Assembly (NCBI GenBank): GCA_964530325.1
Contig: CAZHAX010000008.1
Span: 1 to 64,000, forward strand
DNA: 64,000 bases
Direction: 5' to 3'
From: CAZHAX01 sp964530325
GTDB taxonomy: Bacteria > Chloroflexota > Anaerolineae > B4-G1
Positions 31,577-42,766 of the stretch are shown here, piece by piece (position 1 is the first letter of the stretch; every line of letters begins with the position of its first letter). The notes below the pieces were generated by a model. It ran no database searches. It was given only the letters and a program-made list of their open reading frames with translations, and had not been told where the DNA came from. The translations under genes were made by a program, and so were the position numbers.

Positions 31577-33115
31577 CTAGTTTACGGCCACGAGCGGCTG
31601 TTCGAGGTTGCCCTGCTGCGGCACGATGTCGACGTCAATGCGCACCGAGAGAAGCGGCACCCGTCCCGGCCAAGCAGGCCAAACCGAGATCGCCGGCTCT
31701 TCGGCCAGGGGGAACGCGGCGAGCAGCCGCTCCTTTGCCCGAGCAACGCTCTTTCCCCGCACCAACGCAACGGCCTCTCCCACGTTAACGGCTGCCGTGG
31801 AGTACCCCCGGGCCGCAACGAAGAAGCTGAACCGGCCAGGGCCAATGTCCTCCTCAGCTACCTCTCCAAACGTAAAGCGGGCATCTACCAGGATGTGGCC
31901 TTCCGGGAGATAGCGCGCCAGCGCAGCGTATGCCACAGCCTTCGCATCGTCGACGTCGATCGCCAGGCCGCTCACTAGCAGGCGCATCTGCAGTCCGACC
32001 GTGTCTGCCCGCTCGTTCACCATGTGAGTGTAGTTGCGCTTCGGCACCGCCTCAACCCTCAGGCCGTCGGGGAACAGCATCTCCGTGGGGCCCAGCATGT
32101 CCGTCATCTCGTCGTAGGCCAGCTCCAAGAGGTGCTGTGTAAGTTGGCTCGCCAGTCGGGCCCGGTCTTCCTCGCTCGCCACCCGCGCTTCCTCACCCTC
32201 GGCGCCGCTTGTCGCGTATGGGTTCGTCACACGGACGGCAGAGCCGGCGATCCCCTCCACCCGGTTGATCTGGAAGGCACCGATGTTACCCACCATCTGC
32301 TCCATAGCCTCGATCGGCGCCGTGGCCTGGCCGCCGGCGGGCACGACGACCTCCTCCGTAGTTCTGAAGCGCACCGGGTAGCCCGTCGACGAGGTGCCTA
32401 CGACAGTACCTGCGGGGACCGGGTAGTCCTGGCCGAGCAAGTTGGTAAAGAGCACTTCGCCGCGCCCTAGCCCACTCGGCAAGTACCTCAGGCCAGTGGT
32501 CTCCATCTCGCCGTAGTCCTCTACGTAGACACCTAGAGAGCGGCCCGGCACCACCCGTGCGACGTGGTCGAAGCCGTCCACTTCCGTGTCCACGGAGATC
32601 GCGACGATCGTCTCGAACTGGCTGCCGTCCGGCACAAGCGTCACGACACCGCTGGGCAGCACCGTATAGGCCGTGACCGCCAACACCAGCATGGTTACTG
32701 CGAATGCGGTTAGGCGCACGTTCAGGCGCGAGTTCGGGAACAAGGGCGCATCGGCCGGCAGCGCATCGTAGCCGCCATCGTCCGGCTCGTCCCACCAGCG
32801 CGACGGCGGCGGCTCCACCGCTTCGGGCGTTCTCCGTCGCCAGGACGGAGCCGCGAGAGCCTTGTCCGGTGTTCTGAACGCTGGCACGCCTGCAGCGGCC
32901 GCCAGACGACGACGATCGGGATCCTCCGACACGACCGCGATCTCCAGGTGACGCCGGTCCGCCTCACGGCGGAGTAGTTCGAAATCGAGGAACCTGGAGA
33001 AGGCCTTCATTCCCCAGGGCAGCGTCAGAGCTACCCTCTTGGCCCGGATCGGCCGCAACCGGTCCCGTACCGAGGCTATGTCGTCGAGAGCCTGGAGGTC
33101 GATAATGGAGCACAT
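31577..33115 (-). CDS. Baseplate J/gp47-like single-pass membrane protein
   Basis: A 512-aa protein. Residues 1-100 form a small Rossmann-like domain (IDLQALDDIASVRDRLRPI, RVALTLPWGMKAFSRFLDFE, IAVVSEDPDRRRLAAAAG). A Pro/Trp-rich linker follows, then one membrane helix (about 148-170, LTAFAVTMLVLAVTAYTVL). A long extracytoplasmic part resembles phage baseplate J proteins: VVPGRSLGVYVEDYGEME, FTNLLGQDYPVPAGTVVGT, EVVVPAGGQATAPIEAM. Such membrane-tethered versions occur in Chloroflexota and other envelope-diverse bacteria, function unknown. ATG 33115 (MCSIIDLQALDD) is chosen because upstream codons overlap alaS and do not match the family start; no clear ribosome site is visible. It lies between alaS and ruvX, suggesting an envelope role. 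Confidence 0.75.
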   Translation of the reverse strand: MCSIIDLQALDDIASVRDRLRPIRAKRVALTLPWGMKAFSRFLDFELLRREADRRHLEIAVVSEDPDRRRLAAAAGVPAFRTPDKALAAPSWRRRTPEAVEPPPSRWWDEPDDGGYDALPADAPLFPNSRLNVRLTAFAVTMLVLAVTAYTVLPSGVVTLVPDGSQFETIVAISVDTEVDGFDHVARVVPGRSLGVYVEDYGEMETTGLRYLPSGLGRGEVLFTNLLGQDYPVPAGTVVGTSSTGYPVRFRTTEEVVVPAGGQATAPIEAMEQMVGNIGAFQINRVEGIAGSAVRVTNPYATSGAEGEEARVASEEDRARLASQLTQHLLELAYDEMTDMLGPTEMLFPDGLRVEAVPKRNYTHMVNERADTVGLQMRLLVSGLAIDVDDAKAVAYAALARYLPEGHILVDARFTFGEVAEEDIGPGRFSFFVAARGYSTAAVNVGEAVALVRGKSVARAKERLLAAFPLAEEPAISVWPAWPGRVPLLSVRIDVDIVPQQGNLEQPLVAVN

Positions 33116-33164
33116 TAGCAGAAGAGACCCGAACTCATACAGCGGGCGAGGCCCGGCGGCTACA

Positions 33165-35969
<2,805 letters not shown>

Positions 35970-35999
35970 TCAGCCCTCTCGTCCTTGAGATCGGGCGGT

Positions 36000-36028
36000 A
36001 TTGTAGCCGGAAGGAAGAGAACTGTCAA
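36000..36028 (-). promoter_or_regulatory. Promoter of the alaS operon
   Basis: Minus strand: consensus TTGACA (36028-36023), 17-base spacer, TACAAT (36005-36000). It leaves a leader of about 24 nt with a GAGAGGG ribosome site before ATG 35969. Confidence 0.75.
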
Positions 36029-36109
36029 CCAACTTGGCTTCGAAACGACCGCAGTGCCGGATCAGGCAGGACACGCAGCCCCGCATGAGGATAGCGAAGC
36101 TGGACGATG

Positions 36110-36799
36110 CTAGTAGACCAGCGACCCGACGCTGTTGATCAGGATAATCCCGCCAACGACAACCAGGAGCAGGCCGCTCACGAAGCCGACCACGCGCATC
36201 GCCCGGCTGGCCCGGGCCAGCACAGGCGCCACCCTGTCGATGGCAAGCGCCATGGCCAGAAGCGGGGTGCCGATGCCCAGCGAGTATGCGAGCAGCAAGC
36301 CCGCCCCCTGCCATGCCGATGCCTCGCTCAACGCCAGCGTGAGTATCGCCGCCAAAGGAGCGCCGACGCAGGGCGAGTATCCGGCGCCGAAGAAGACGCC
36401 CACAAGAGCGGAGGAGAGATAACCGAGCTCGCGCCCCGCCCGGAGATGATAGCGGGCATCTGATGACAGCAGCGGTATTCGTAGCACGCCCAGTTGGTTG
36501 AGACCGACCAGAAGCACGAGCAGGCCGCCCAGCGCAGTCAGTATGGGCTGCAGCCCATGCGCAAGCCGCCCTATCGCCGTCGCCGCAGCCCCGAGGGCGA
36601 CGAATACGGCCGAGAATCCAGCCACGAAGAAGACGCCGTGGGCCAAGATTCGCCAGCGCGACGCTTCACCGCCTTCGCCCCCCAGCTGGCCACCCAGGTA
36701 GCCCACGTAGGCCGGAACCAGCGGGAGCACGCAGGGGCTGGCGAACGACAGGAGGCCGGCTACGAAGGCCAGGGATACAGTGATCGGCTCACCTTCCAC
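36110..36799 (-). CDS. CcdA/DsbD-like transmembrane thiol-disulfide carrier
   Basis: About 229 aa, mostly membrane helices. The two characteristic Pro-Cys sites, FASPCVLPLVPAYVGYLGG in helix 1 and GYSPCVGAPLAAILTLAL in the second half, are the pair that carries reducing equivalents across the membrane in CcdA. Six helices are visible, the family number. Start GTG 36799 lies after GGGAGGAGG; an in-frame GTG 24 bases earlier is possible. Partners could be membrane thioredoxins for cytochrome c maturation or oxidative protein repair; none is adjacent. Confidence 0.88.
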   Translation of the reverse strand: MEGEPITVSLAFVAGLLSFASPCVLPLVPAYVGYLGGQLGGEGGEASRWRILAHGVFFVAGFSAVFVALGAAATAIGRLAHGLQPILTALGGLLVLLVGLNQLGVLRIPLLSSDARYHLRAGRELGYLSSALVGVFFGAGYSPCVGAPLAAILTLALSEASAWQGAGLLLAYSLGIGTPLLAMALAIDRVAPVLARASRAMRVVGFVSGLLLVVVGGIILINSVGSLVY

Positions 36800-36955
36800 G
36801 GCCTCCTCCCACACCTGCCGCACACCGCGCGTCCAAGACTTGCCCTAGCCCCTCTTGGTAGATCCGGCGAAGGCCCACTATCTGCCGCTCCGGATGAGGT
36901 CGCGGCCGCTGGCCTGCACTGCGTTTGGCAACGGCGGCGCCGACTGCCCAGCGGT

Positions 36956-37444
36956 TCAGACCAACACGGGGCTCTTAACCCTCTCCGACCACCAGCGGCC
37001 TAGACCGAGCCACTGGCCAGCACCGGCCGCGGCCAGGCATATCAGGAGTATGGCATAGATGATGTGGTCATCTATGATCGGGTTGTTGACTGGCCAGAGA
37101 GCCGAAGCCCACATGAGGAGCATCAGCGCCGCGCCTGACACGGCGGCGATTCTAACTCCGATCCCCAGGACCAGGGCCAGGCCGATCCCCAGCAGCCCCA
37201 GCATGAACAGCCAATCGACCACTGCGTTGCCAGCAAGGCCTTGGAACAAGCCGGCCAGCGGACCCGTCGTGGCATTGCCCAGGTACCCAGCCGTTGGCGA
37301 TGGCCCCGCCCCGAACAGCCAGGCGCGCTCGGTCGGCGTGCTGAACCCGAGGCCAAACAGCTTGTCCAGAAACGGCCACAGGAACAGCCAGCCCATCGTG
37401 ATTCGCAGTACCCCAACCAGTGTGTTCTTCCTACTACTGCTCAT
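36956..37444 (-). CDS. DoxX-like membrane protein
   Basis: A 162-aa protein with four predicted membrane helices (LRITMGWLFLWPFLDKLFG, VDWLFMLGLLGIGLALVLG, IAAVSGAALMLLMWASALW, IIYAILLICLAAAGAGQWLG). The first segment, with WLFLWPFLDK and a following loop rich in Gly, is typical of DoxX/DoxD-like proteins, a broad family that includes thiosulfate:quinone oxidoreductase subunits and many of unknown role. A GGGAGGTG ribosome site precedes the ATG. It is separate from the CcdA-like gene by about 155 bp, in which I see no gene. Confidence 0.72.
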   Translation of the reverse strand: MSSSRKNTLVGVLRITMGWLFLWPFLDKLFGLGFSTPTERAWLFGAGPSPTAGYLGNATTGPLAGLFQGLAGNAVVDWLFMLGLLGIGLALVLGIGVRIAAVSGAALMLLMWASALWPVNNPIIDDHIIYAILLICLAAAGAGQWLGLGRWWSERVKSPVLV

Positions 37445-37594
37445 TTCGACACCTCCCAGTCGTACCCTGAGTGCGGTGGCAGAGCCAGGGCTCCTCGATC
37501 CTATGCCACCATTACTAGTGTACCAGCTTCCGCTGATTTGTCTGGGAGGTATCTACTATATCTTCGTTAGAAACGCCTATGACCCGCCCGCGAA

Positions 37595-38524
37595 TCACGG
37601 CTGCGCGAGCCGCGTCTTCAGTACGTGCCAATACGCGCCGATACGCTCAGCCCGCATCGCCCTCTTATGCCCCACCAGCCACTTGGCGCCCTCCAATGCA
37701 ATCTGCCACACGTAGCTCGCCAGCAGAAACAGACGCAGCGCCAGGGCCACACCGGAGCCGTGGTACTTGCGGAAGTAGCGCACCTTGCTCCGCTGGAAGT
37801 GGATGTGGCGCTCCGCGGAGACCTGTTCGCTGCTTCTGCCGCCGTGGTGGACAATCCGGGCCTCGGGCACGTAGCTCACCCGCCAACCCGCATCCTTGAA
37901 CCGCCGGCACCAGTCCAGCTCCTCAGAGTACATGAAGAAGCCTTCATCCATAGGGCCTACCCGCTCCACGGCCCCGCGCCGGGCCAGCAGCGCGGCGCCG
38001 CTCACCCAGTCCACGTCCTGGGCCTCATCCGCGGGCCGGTCCAACACGTAGTAGCGATTGAGCAGCCGCCGCGGAGCGTAGGGCTGTAGCCAGGTTGACT
38101 CAAACAGAGCGGCACCCACTGTCGGAAAGCGGCGCCTGGATTCCTGAATCGAGCCATCCGGGTTGAGGAGCATCGGCCCTGCGACGCCGACGTCAGCGTT
38201 CACCTCGGCGAAGCCGACGAGCCTGCCCAAAGCATCCTCAATTACCTCCGTGTCTGGGTTCAGAAGCAGAACGTACCGGCCAGAAGCCCTGGCCAGGCCC
38301 TGGTTGTTGGCCGCCGGGAAGCCAACGTTCTTCTCATTGGCCACCAGCTGTACCTGCGGATACTCCGCGCCAACCATGGCCACGCTGCCGTCGGTCGATG
38401 CGTTGTCCACGACGATGATCTCGTACTGCAACCCCGACAAACCCGCGCTCTGCTCCACCGACCGGAGGCAGCGGCGCAGCAGGCCGGAGACGTTCCAGCT
38501 GACGACGACAATCGAGAGATCCAC
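37595..38524 (-). CDS. Family 2 glycosyltransferase (rhamnosyltransferase-like)
   Basis: A 309-aa GT-A enzyme. It opens with LSIVVVSWNVSGLLRRCLRS, then has VVDNASTDGSVAMVGAEYP, FPAANNQGLARASGRYVLLLNPDTEV (the DxD-like metal site), a DVGVAGPMLLNPDGSIQESRR stretch, and DWVSGAALLARRGAVERVGPMDEGFFMYSEELDWCRR (described in parts), the last typical of WbbL-like rhamnosyltransferases. The start is GTG 38524. It is the last gene in a minus-strand cluster that begins with GDP-rhamnose synthesis genes, so the donor may be GDP-rhamnose or a related deoxysugar (inference). A C-terminal hydrophobic segment (LALRLFLLASYVWQIALEG) may bind the membrane. Confidence 0.88.
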   Translation of the reverse strand: MDLSIVVVSWNVSGLLRRCLRSVEQSAGLSGLQYEIIVVDNASTDGSVAMVGAEYPQVQLVANEKNVGFPAANNQGLARASGRYVLLLNPDTEVIEDALGRLVGFAEVNADVGVAGPMLLNPDGSIQESRRRFPTVGAALFESTWLQPYAPRRLLNRYYVLDRPADEAQDVDWVSGAALLARRGAVERVGPMDEGFFMYSEELDWCRRFKDAGWRVSYVPEARIVHHGGRSSEQVSAERHIHFQRSKVRYFRKYHGSGVALALRLFLLASYVWQIALEGAKWLVGHKRAMRAERIGAYWHVLKTRLAQP

Positions 38525-38548
38525 CGTGTCTCTACAGAGAGCTGCAGG

Positions 38549-39529
38549 CTAGAAGCTGCGCTGGACGGCGAAGTCGACCAGTTCCAGAAGGCCGTCCCTG
38601 TGGCGAGAGCCGGGGAACACGTCAAGAGCGGCCCGGGCCTGCTCGGCATACTCCCGGGCAACCTCGAGCGAGCGTTCGATAGCGCTCGAGCTGGCCACCG
38701 CCGAGACCGCCTCGTTCACAGCGGCAGGCATCCCGGTATCAACCGCCCGGAGAACTGCCGGGTGCTCCTGCTCTTCCTCCAGGAAGAGCAGGAGGGGAAG
38801 CGTCACCAGACCCTGCCGCAAGTCGCCGCCCACCGGCTTCCCAAGTATCTCCTCGTCGGCAACGAAGTCGAGCACGTCATCGACGACCTGGAAGGCGAGA
38901 CCCAGGTTGTCGCCATACTTCTCCAGCGCGCCGGCTTCTTCGGGGCGCACATCGGCAAGGGCGGCTCCGGCCTGTGAGGACATTGAGATCAGCGACGCGG
39001 TCTTGGCGTAGATCCTACGAACGTAGTCCTCCCGGGTAACCCCTGCGCTGTGGCCGTCGAACATCTGGCGTACCTCGCCGCTGCAGATGGTCATCAGCGT
39101 CTCGGCGAACCGCCTCATCAGTCGAACGCTATCCGTCCGCGACGCCAGGAACGCCGCCCGGGCAAAGAGATAGTCACCTGCTATGACCGTCGTGCCCGGC
39201 GAGCGATGCGCGTTCATAGTGTGCACGCCGCGCCGTACAGGGCTGTGGTCGATCAGATCATCGTGGACCAGCGTCGCCGTATGGAGCAGCTCGACCGCTG
39301 CAGCCGCGTAGATAGCCTTCTCGATATCGGCGGCGCATAGGTGAGCCGAGTGAAGCACAAGCATGGGGCGAAGCCGCTTGCCGCCGCCCGCGAGCAGCCG
39401 CTCCACCTCGGCTGTGATCACCTCGTGCTGATCCGGATCTCGCGCACGGAGAAGCACCTCCACACGCTCCAGCTCGTCCTGGACCAGGCCTTGAGCAGGC
39501 ACTCGAGGTATAGCCAACCTGGTAGTCAC
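38549..39529 (-). CDS. Polyprenyl diphosphate synthase
   Basis: A 326-aa all-trans prenyltransferase of the IspA/IspB/HepT type that extends isoprenoid chains for quinones or lipid carriers. The first Asp-rich motif is LVHDDLIDHSPVRRG (around residue 89), followed by TVIAGDYLFARAAFL, and the second is LAFQVVDDVLDFVADEEILGKP. KPVGGDLRQGLVTLPLLLFL is the conserved late segment. Chain length cannot be fixed from these motifs alone. The GTG start overlaps the tatD stop by four bases (GTGA). Confidence 0.92.
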   Translation of the reverse strand: MTTRLAIPRVPAQGLVQDELERVEVLLRARDPDQHEVITAEVERLLAGGGKRLRPMLVLHSAHLCAADIEKAIYAAAAVELLHTATLVHDDLIDHSPVRRGVHTMNAHRSPGTTVIAGDYLFARAAFLASRTDSVRLMRRFAETLMTICSGEVRQMFDGHSAGVTREDYVRRIYAKTASLISMSSQAGAALADVRPEEAGALEKYGDNLGLAFQVVDDVLDFVADEEILGKPVGGDLRQGLVTLPLLLFLEEEQEHPAVLRAVDTGMPAAVNEAVSAVASSSAIERSLEVAREYAEQARAALDVFPGSRHRDGLLELVDFAVQRSF

Positions 39530-40293
39530 GCTATCCCGAACACCGTCCGCGCGTTCAGCGCCGTGGACCGGGCCACGTCCTCTGACGTCCTGCCGCTTGC
39601 CTGGGCCACCGCGTCCGCAACGTGCCGGACGTACGCCGGCTCGTTTCTCTCGCGCCTGTGCGGAACCGGCGCCAGGTAGGGACAGTCAGTCTCGATGAGC
39701 AGCCTCTCCCCAGGGATAGCACTGGCCAGCCTGCGAACCTCTTCCGCATCAGGGAAAGTCACCGGTCCCGATATGCCCGCAAAGAGGCCCAGGCCCAGCA
39801 CTTCGTCGAGATACTCGAATCCGCTCAGGTACGAATGCAGCACGCCCCTGCCGCTCCGGCCGCGCATCCCGGCGAGCAGGTCGGCCATGGCGTCCCTGCA
39901 ATGCAGGATCACCGGCAGCTCCAGCCTGCTGGCCAGCTCGAGCTGCTCGCCGAAGGCGCTCCGCTGCGCAGCACGCGGTGACAGGTCGCGGTAGTAGTCC
40001 AGCCCAATCTCTCCTATGGCCAAGACCCCCGGCTGGCGAGCCAGCTCCTCCAGCTCGCTCAGAACCCCGGCGTTGACCTGGCCCGCATCGTGAGGATGGA
40101 TGCCCACCGCGGCGTAGACAAAGTCGTGCTCCCGGGCCAGGCGAACAGCTGCCCTGCTCGACTCGAGGTCCGTTCCCACCTCGACGATAGCCTCAACGCC
40201 CGCCTGGCGGGCCCTTCCGATAGCCGCCTCCCTATCCCGATTGAAGGCCTTCGAGCCCAAATGGGCGTGGGAGTCGATCAGCCGCAGAGCCAC
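39526..40293 (-). CDS. tatD: TatD family metal-dependent DNase
   Basis: A 255-aa TIM-barrel hydrolase. The metal-binding HxH is in RLIDSHAHLGSKAFNRDR; further ligands are in AIGEIGLDYYRD, VILHCRDAMADLL, VLHSYLSGF and LLIETDCPYLAPVPHRRERNEP, the family's signature end. It is a 3'-5' exonuclease acting on DNA or in RNA and peptide turnover. It is six bases from the phosphohexomutase gene and overlaps the polyprenyl synthase gene, so it is co-transcribed. Confidence 0.94.
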   Translation of the reverse strand: MALRLIDSHAHLGSKAFNRDREAAIGRARQAGVEAIVEVGTDLESSRAAVRLAREHDFVYAAVGIHPHDAGQVNAGVLSELEELARQPGVLAIGEIGLDYYRDLSPRAAQRSAFGEQLELASRLELPVILHCRDAMADLLAGMRGRSGRGVLHSYLSGFEYLDEVLGLGLFAGISGPVTFPDAEEVRRLASAIPGERLLIETDCPYLAPVPHRRERNEPAYVRHVADAVAQASGRTSEDVARSTALNARTVFGIA

Positions 40294-40299
40294 GATCCC

Positions 40300-41724
40300 C
40301 TATTCACGCAGCCCTGCGAGTCTAAGGCCCGCCTTGAGCAACTCCTTCACCTTCGCCTGGTCGGTCGTCTCGCAGTAGACCCTGATCACAGGCTCCGTGT
40401 TGGAGAATCGAACTAGCAGCCACCCGCCGTCCTCGAGGACGTACTTGTAGCCGTCAGAGGTGACGATGTCCTCCACGGCAAGGCCGGCCAACTCCTCGGG
40501 CCGCGCAGAGTCGAGGCGGGCCTTGACCTCAGGCCTCTCGTCCCTGTCCATCTCCGTGTCTATCCGATCGTAGTAGTAGGCGGCGCCGAGCTTGTCGAAC
40601 AGCTGATCAAGCAGCTGGGACGGGCTCTTCCCGGTAGCCACCATGAGGTCCAGGAAGTAGAGCGCGGCCAGGATTGAGTCCCGCTCGGGCACGCTGCCCC
40701 GAAACGCATACCCTCCACTCTCCTCCCCGCCGATGATGGCATCCGTCTCCAGCATCTTCGGCGCCACGTACTTGAAGCCGACTCCCGTCTGGTAGACCGG
40801 CACGTCGTATATCTCCCCCAGCTTGTCCAGCATCGAAGTCGTGGACAGGGTCTTGACTATCGGCCCCCGCTCTCCGCGTACCTCGAGCAGGTAGTAGGCC
40901 AGTAGGGCATAGACTTGCAGCTGGTTGACAAACACGCCGTTCTCGTCGCCCACTCCGATACGGTCTGCGTCGCCGTCCGTCATGATGCAGACATCCGCGC
41001 CCATCTCCACCGTCTTCCTCAGCGCCTCGTCCACGTTCGGCGGTATCGGCTCCGGCCTCTCCATGCCGGGGAAGCTCGGGTTTGGGATGTTGTGGATCTC
41101 CGTTATGCTGGTCGCCCCACTCCCAACCACGCGGGGGAACCAACCGATGCCGTTTCCCCACATGGGGTCCACCAGCAGCTTCAGGCCGGCCTTCTTGATT
41201 CGGTCGATCTCGATCAGGCCCCCGATGTGTTCGACATAGGCGGGTGCCGGATCCCACACGCGGATACGCCCGTCCTCCAAGGCCTCGTCGGCGTCGACCC
41301 GCGGCACTTCCTCAATCGGCGGGATGGCAGCCTCGATTGCGCTTAGGCCCGTCGGCGCAATTGCCGCCCCTCGTGCATCTCGCACCTTGAAACCGTTGTA
41401 TGAGGCCGGGTTATGACTGGCCGTTATGTTGACCGCGCCGCTCGCCTTTCGATCGACGACCGAATAGGACACGACGGGCGTAGGCGCAGGGCCTTCGGTC
41501 AGCCATACACAGAAGTCGTTCGCCGCAAGCACTTCCGCCGCAGCCACGGCGAAGCGGCGTGAGCCGAAGCGCCGATCGTGGCCGACGACCACCTCGGTCC
41601 CGCTCTTCCCCTCGTCCGTCAGGAAGCGGGCGAAGCCCTGAGTGCAACGGCGCACGTTGTCGAAGGTGAACTCCTCCGCGATCTCGGCGCGCCATCCGTC
41701 CGTTCCAAAGCGTATGTTCGTCAT
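40300..41724 (-). CDS. Phosphohexomutase (phosphoglucomutase/phosphomannomutase family)
   Basis: A 474-aa alpha-D-phosphohexomutase. The phosphoserine is Ser103 in VNITASHNPASYNGFKV; the Mg loop is TDGDADRIGVGDE; the sugar loop is GGEESGGYAFRG; the phosphate-binding loop is RFSNTEPVIRVYCET. The length is typical of PGM/PMM and GlmM-like enzymes. Next to gmd and rmd the most useful activity would be mannose 6-phosphate to mannose 1-phosphate for GDP-mannose, although glucose 1-phosphate or glucosamine 1-phosphate remain possible. Confidence 0.93.
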   Translation of the reverse strand: MTNIRFGTDGWRAEIAEEFTFDNVRRCTQGFARFLTDEGKSGTEVVVGHDRRFGSRRFAVAAAEVLAANDFCVWLTEGPAPTPVVSYSVVDRKASGAVNITASHNPASYNGFKVRDARGAAIAPTGLSAIEAAIPPIEEVPRVDADEALEDGRIRVWDPAPAYVEHIGGLIEIDRIKKAGLKLLVDPMWGNGIGWFPRVVGSGATSITEIHNIPNPSFPGMERPEPIPPNVDEALRKTVEMGADVCIMTDGDADRIGVGDENGVFVNQLQVYALLAYYLLEVRGERGPIVKTLSTTSMLDKLGEIYDVPVYQTGVGFKYVAPKMLETDAIIGGEESGGYAFRGSVPERDSILAALYFLDLMVATGKSPSQLLDQLFDKLGAAYYYDRIDTEMDRDERPEVKARLDSARPEELAGLAVEDIVTSDGYKYVLEDGGWLLVRFSNTEPVIRVYCETTDQAKVKELLKAGLRLAGLRE

Positions 41725-41758
41725 ACGGAGTCAGTCCCCGCCAGTCAGCCGCCCCGCT

Positions 41759-42730
41759 CTAGGGGCGGTTCGCCCGCTTCAGGAGCTCCAGATCGCTATC
41801 CACCATCGTCTGCACCAGCTCGCTGAAGCTCACCGTCGGCTGCCAGCCCAGTACGTTGCGCGCCTTGCTCGCGTCGCCGACGAGCAGATCGACCTCAGCG
41901 GGGCGCATGAAGCGCGAGTCCTGTTTCACGTACTCCTCCCAGTCGAGGCCGACGCAGGCAAAGGCCTCCTCGCACATATCGCGGATCGAGTGGGACTCTC
42001 CCGTGGCCACGACGTAGTCATCAGGCGCCGGCTGCTGGAGCATCAACCACATCGCCCGAACGTAGTCGGCGGCCGAGCCGATGTCCCGCTTGGCGTCCAG
42101 ATTGCCCAGAGGCAGCTCGGCGGCCAGCCCGAGCTTGATCTTGGCCACGCCGTGCGTGATCTTGCGCATCACAAACTCCAGCCCCCGCCGGGGACTGGTA
42201 TGGTTGAACAGGATACCAGACGTGGCGTGGAGCCCGTATGACTCCCGGTAGTTGACGGTGATCCAGTGGCCGTAGACCTTGGCCACGCCGTAGGGGCTGC
42301 GCGGGTAGAAGGGTGTGTCCTCGTTCTGCGGCACCTGGCGGACCTTGCCAAACATCTCGCTGCTCGAGGCCTGATAGAAGCGGATGCTCGAATCGACGGT
42401 CCTCACCGCCTCCAGCATGCGCGTGACACCGAGTCCCGTAACCTCGCCGGTGAACACAGGCTGCTCCCACGAGGCGGGAACGAACGACTGCGCAGCCAGG
42501 TTGTAGACCTCGTCGACCGGGTGAGCCTGCAGGATCCAGATCAGCGAGCCCTGGTCCAGCAGGTCCCCGGAGACGAGCGTGAGCCTGTCCTGGATGTGCT
42601 GGATGCGAGCGAAGTTGACGGTGCTCGTCCGCCTCACCATCCCCACTACTTCGTACCCCTGCTCCAGCAGAAAATCGGCCAGATAGGAACCATCCTGGCC
42701 CGTTATTCCGGTGATCAGTGCCGTGGGCAT
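41759..42730 (-). CDS. gmd: GDP-mannose 4,6-dehydratase
   Basis: A 323-aa short-chain dehydrogenase that makes GDP-4-keto-6-deoxymannose. The NADP loop is TALITGITGQDGSYLADFLLE, followed by MVRRTSTVNFARIQHIQ. The catalytic Thr/Glu pair is in ASSSEMFGKVRQVPQNEDTP and the YxxxK pair in PRSPYGVAKVYGHW. The last third has RDIGSAADYVRAMWLMLQQ and ATGESHSIRDMCEEAF. It lies 37 bases after rmd, whose product completes GDP-rhamnose synthesis. Confidence 0.95.
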   Translation of the reverse strand: MPTALITGITGQDGSYLADFLLEQGYEVVGMVRRTSTVNFARIQHIQDRLTLVSGDLLDQGSLIWILQAHPVDEVYNLAAQSFVPASWEQPVFTGEVTGLGVTRMLEAVRTVDSSIRFYQASSSEMFGKVRQVPQNEDTPFYPRSPYGVAKVYGHWITVNYRESYGLHATSGILFNHTSPRRGLEFVMRKITHGVAKIKLGLAAELPLGNLDAKRDIGSAADYVRAMWLMLQQPAPDDYVVATGESHSIRDMCEEAFACVGLDWEEYVKQDSRFMRPAEVDLLVGDASKARNVLGWQPTVSFSELVQTMVDSDLELLKRANRP

Positions 42731-42766
42731 ATGCGCAACCTCCTGCCGATTCGCCAGTCCGGCCGG

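Noticed and set aside
37445..37594. Inverted repeat ACCTCCCAG/CTGGGAGGT upstream of the DoxX-like gene as an operator
   Set aside because: One arm contains the gene's own ribosome site and the two are about 90 bases apart; the match is probably incidental.
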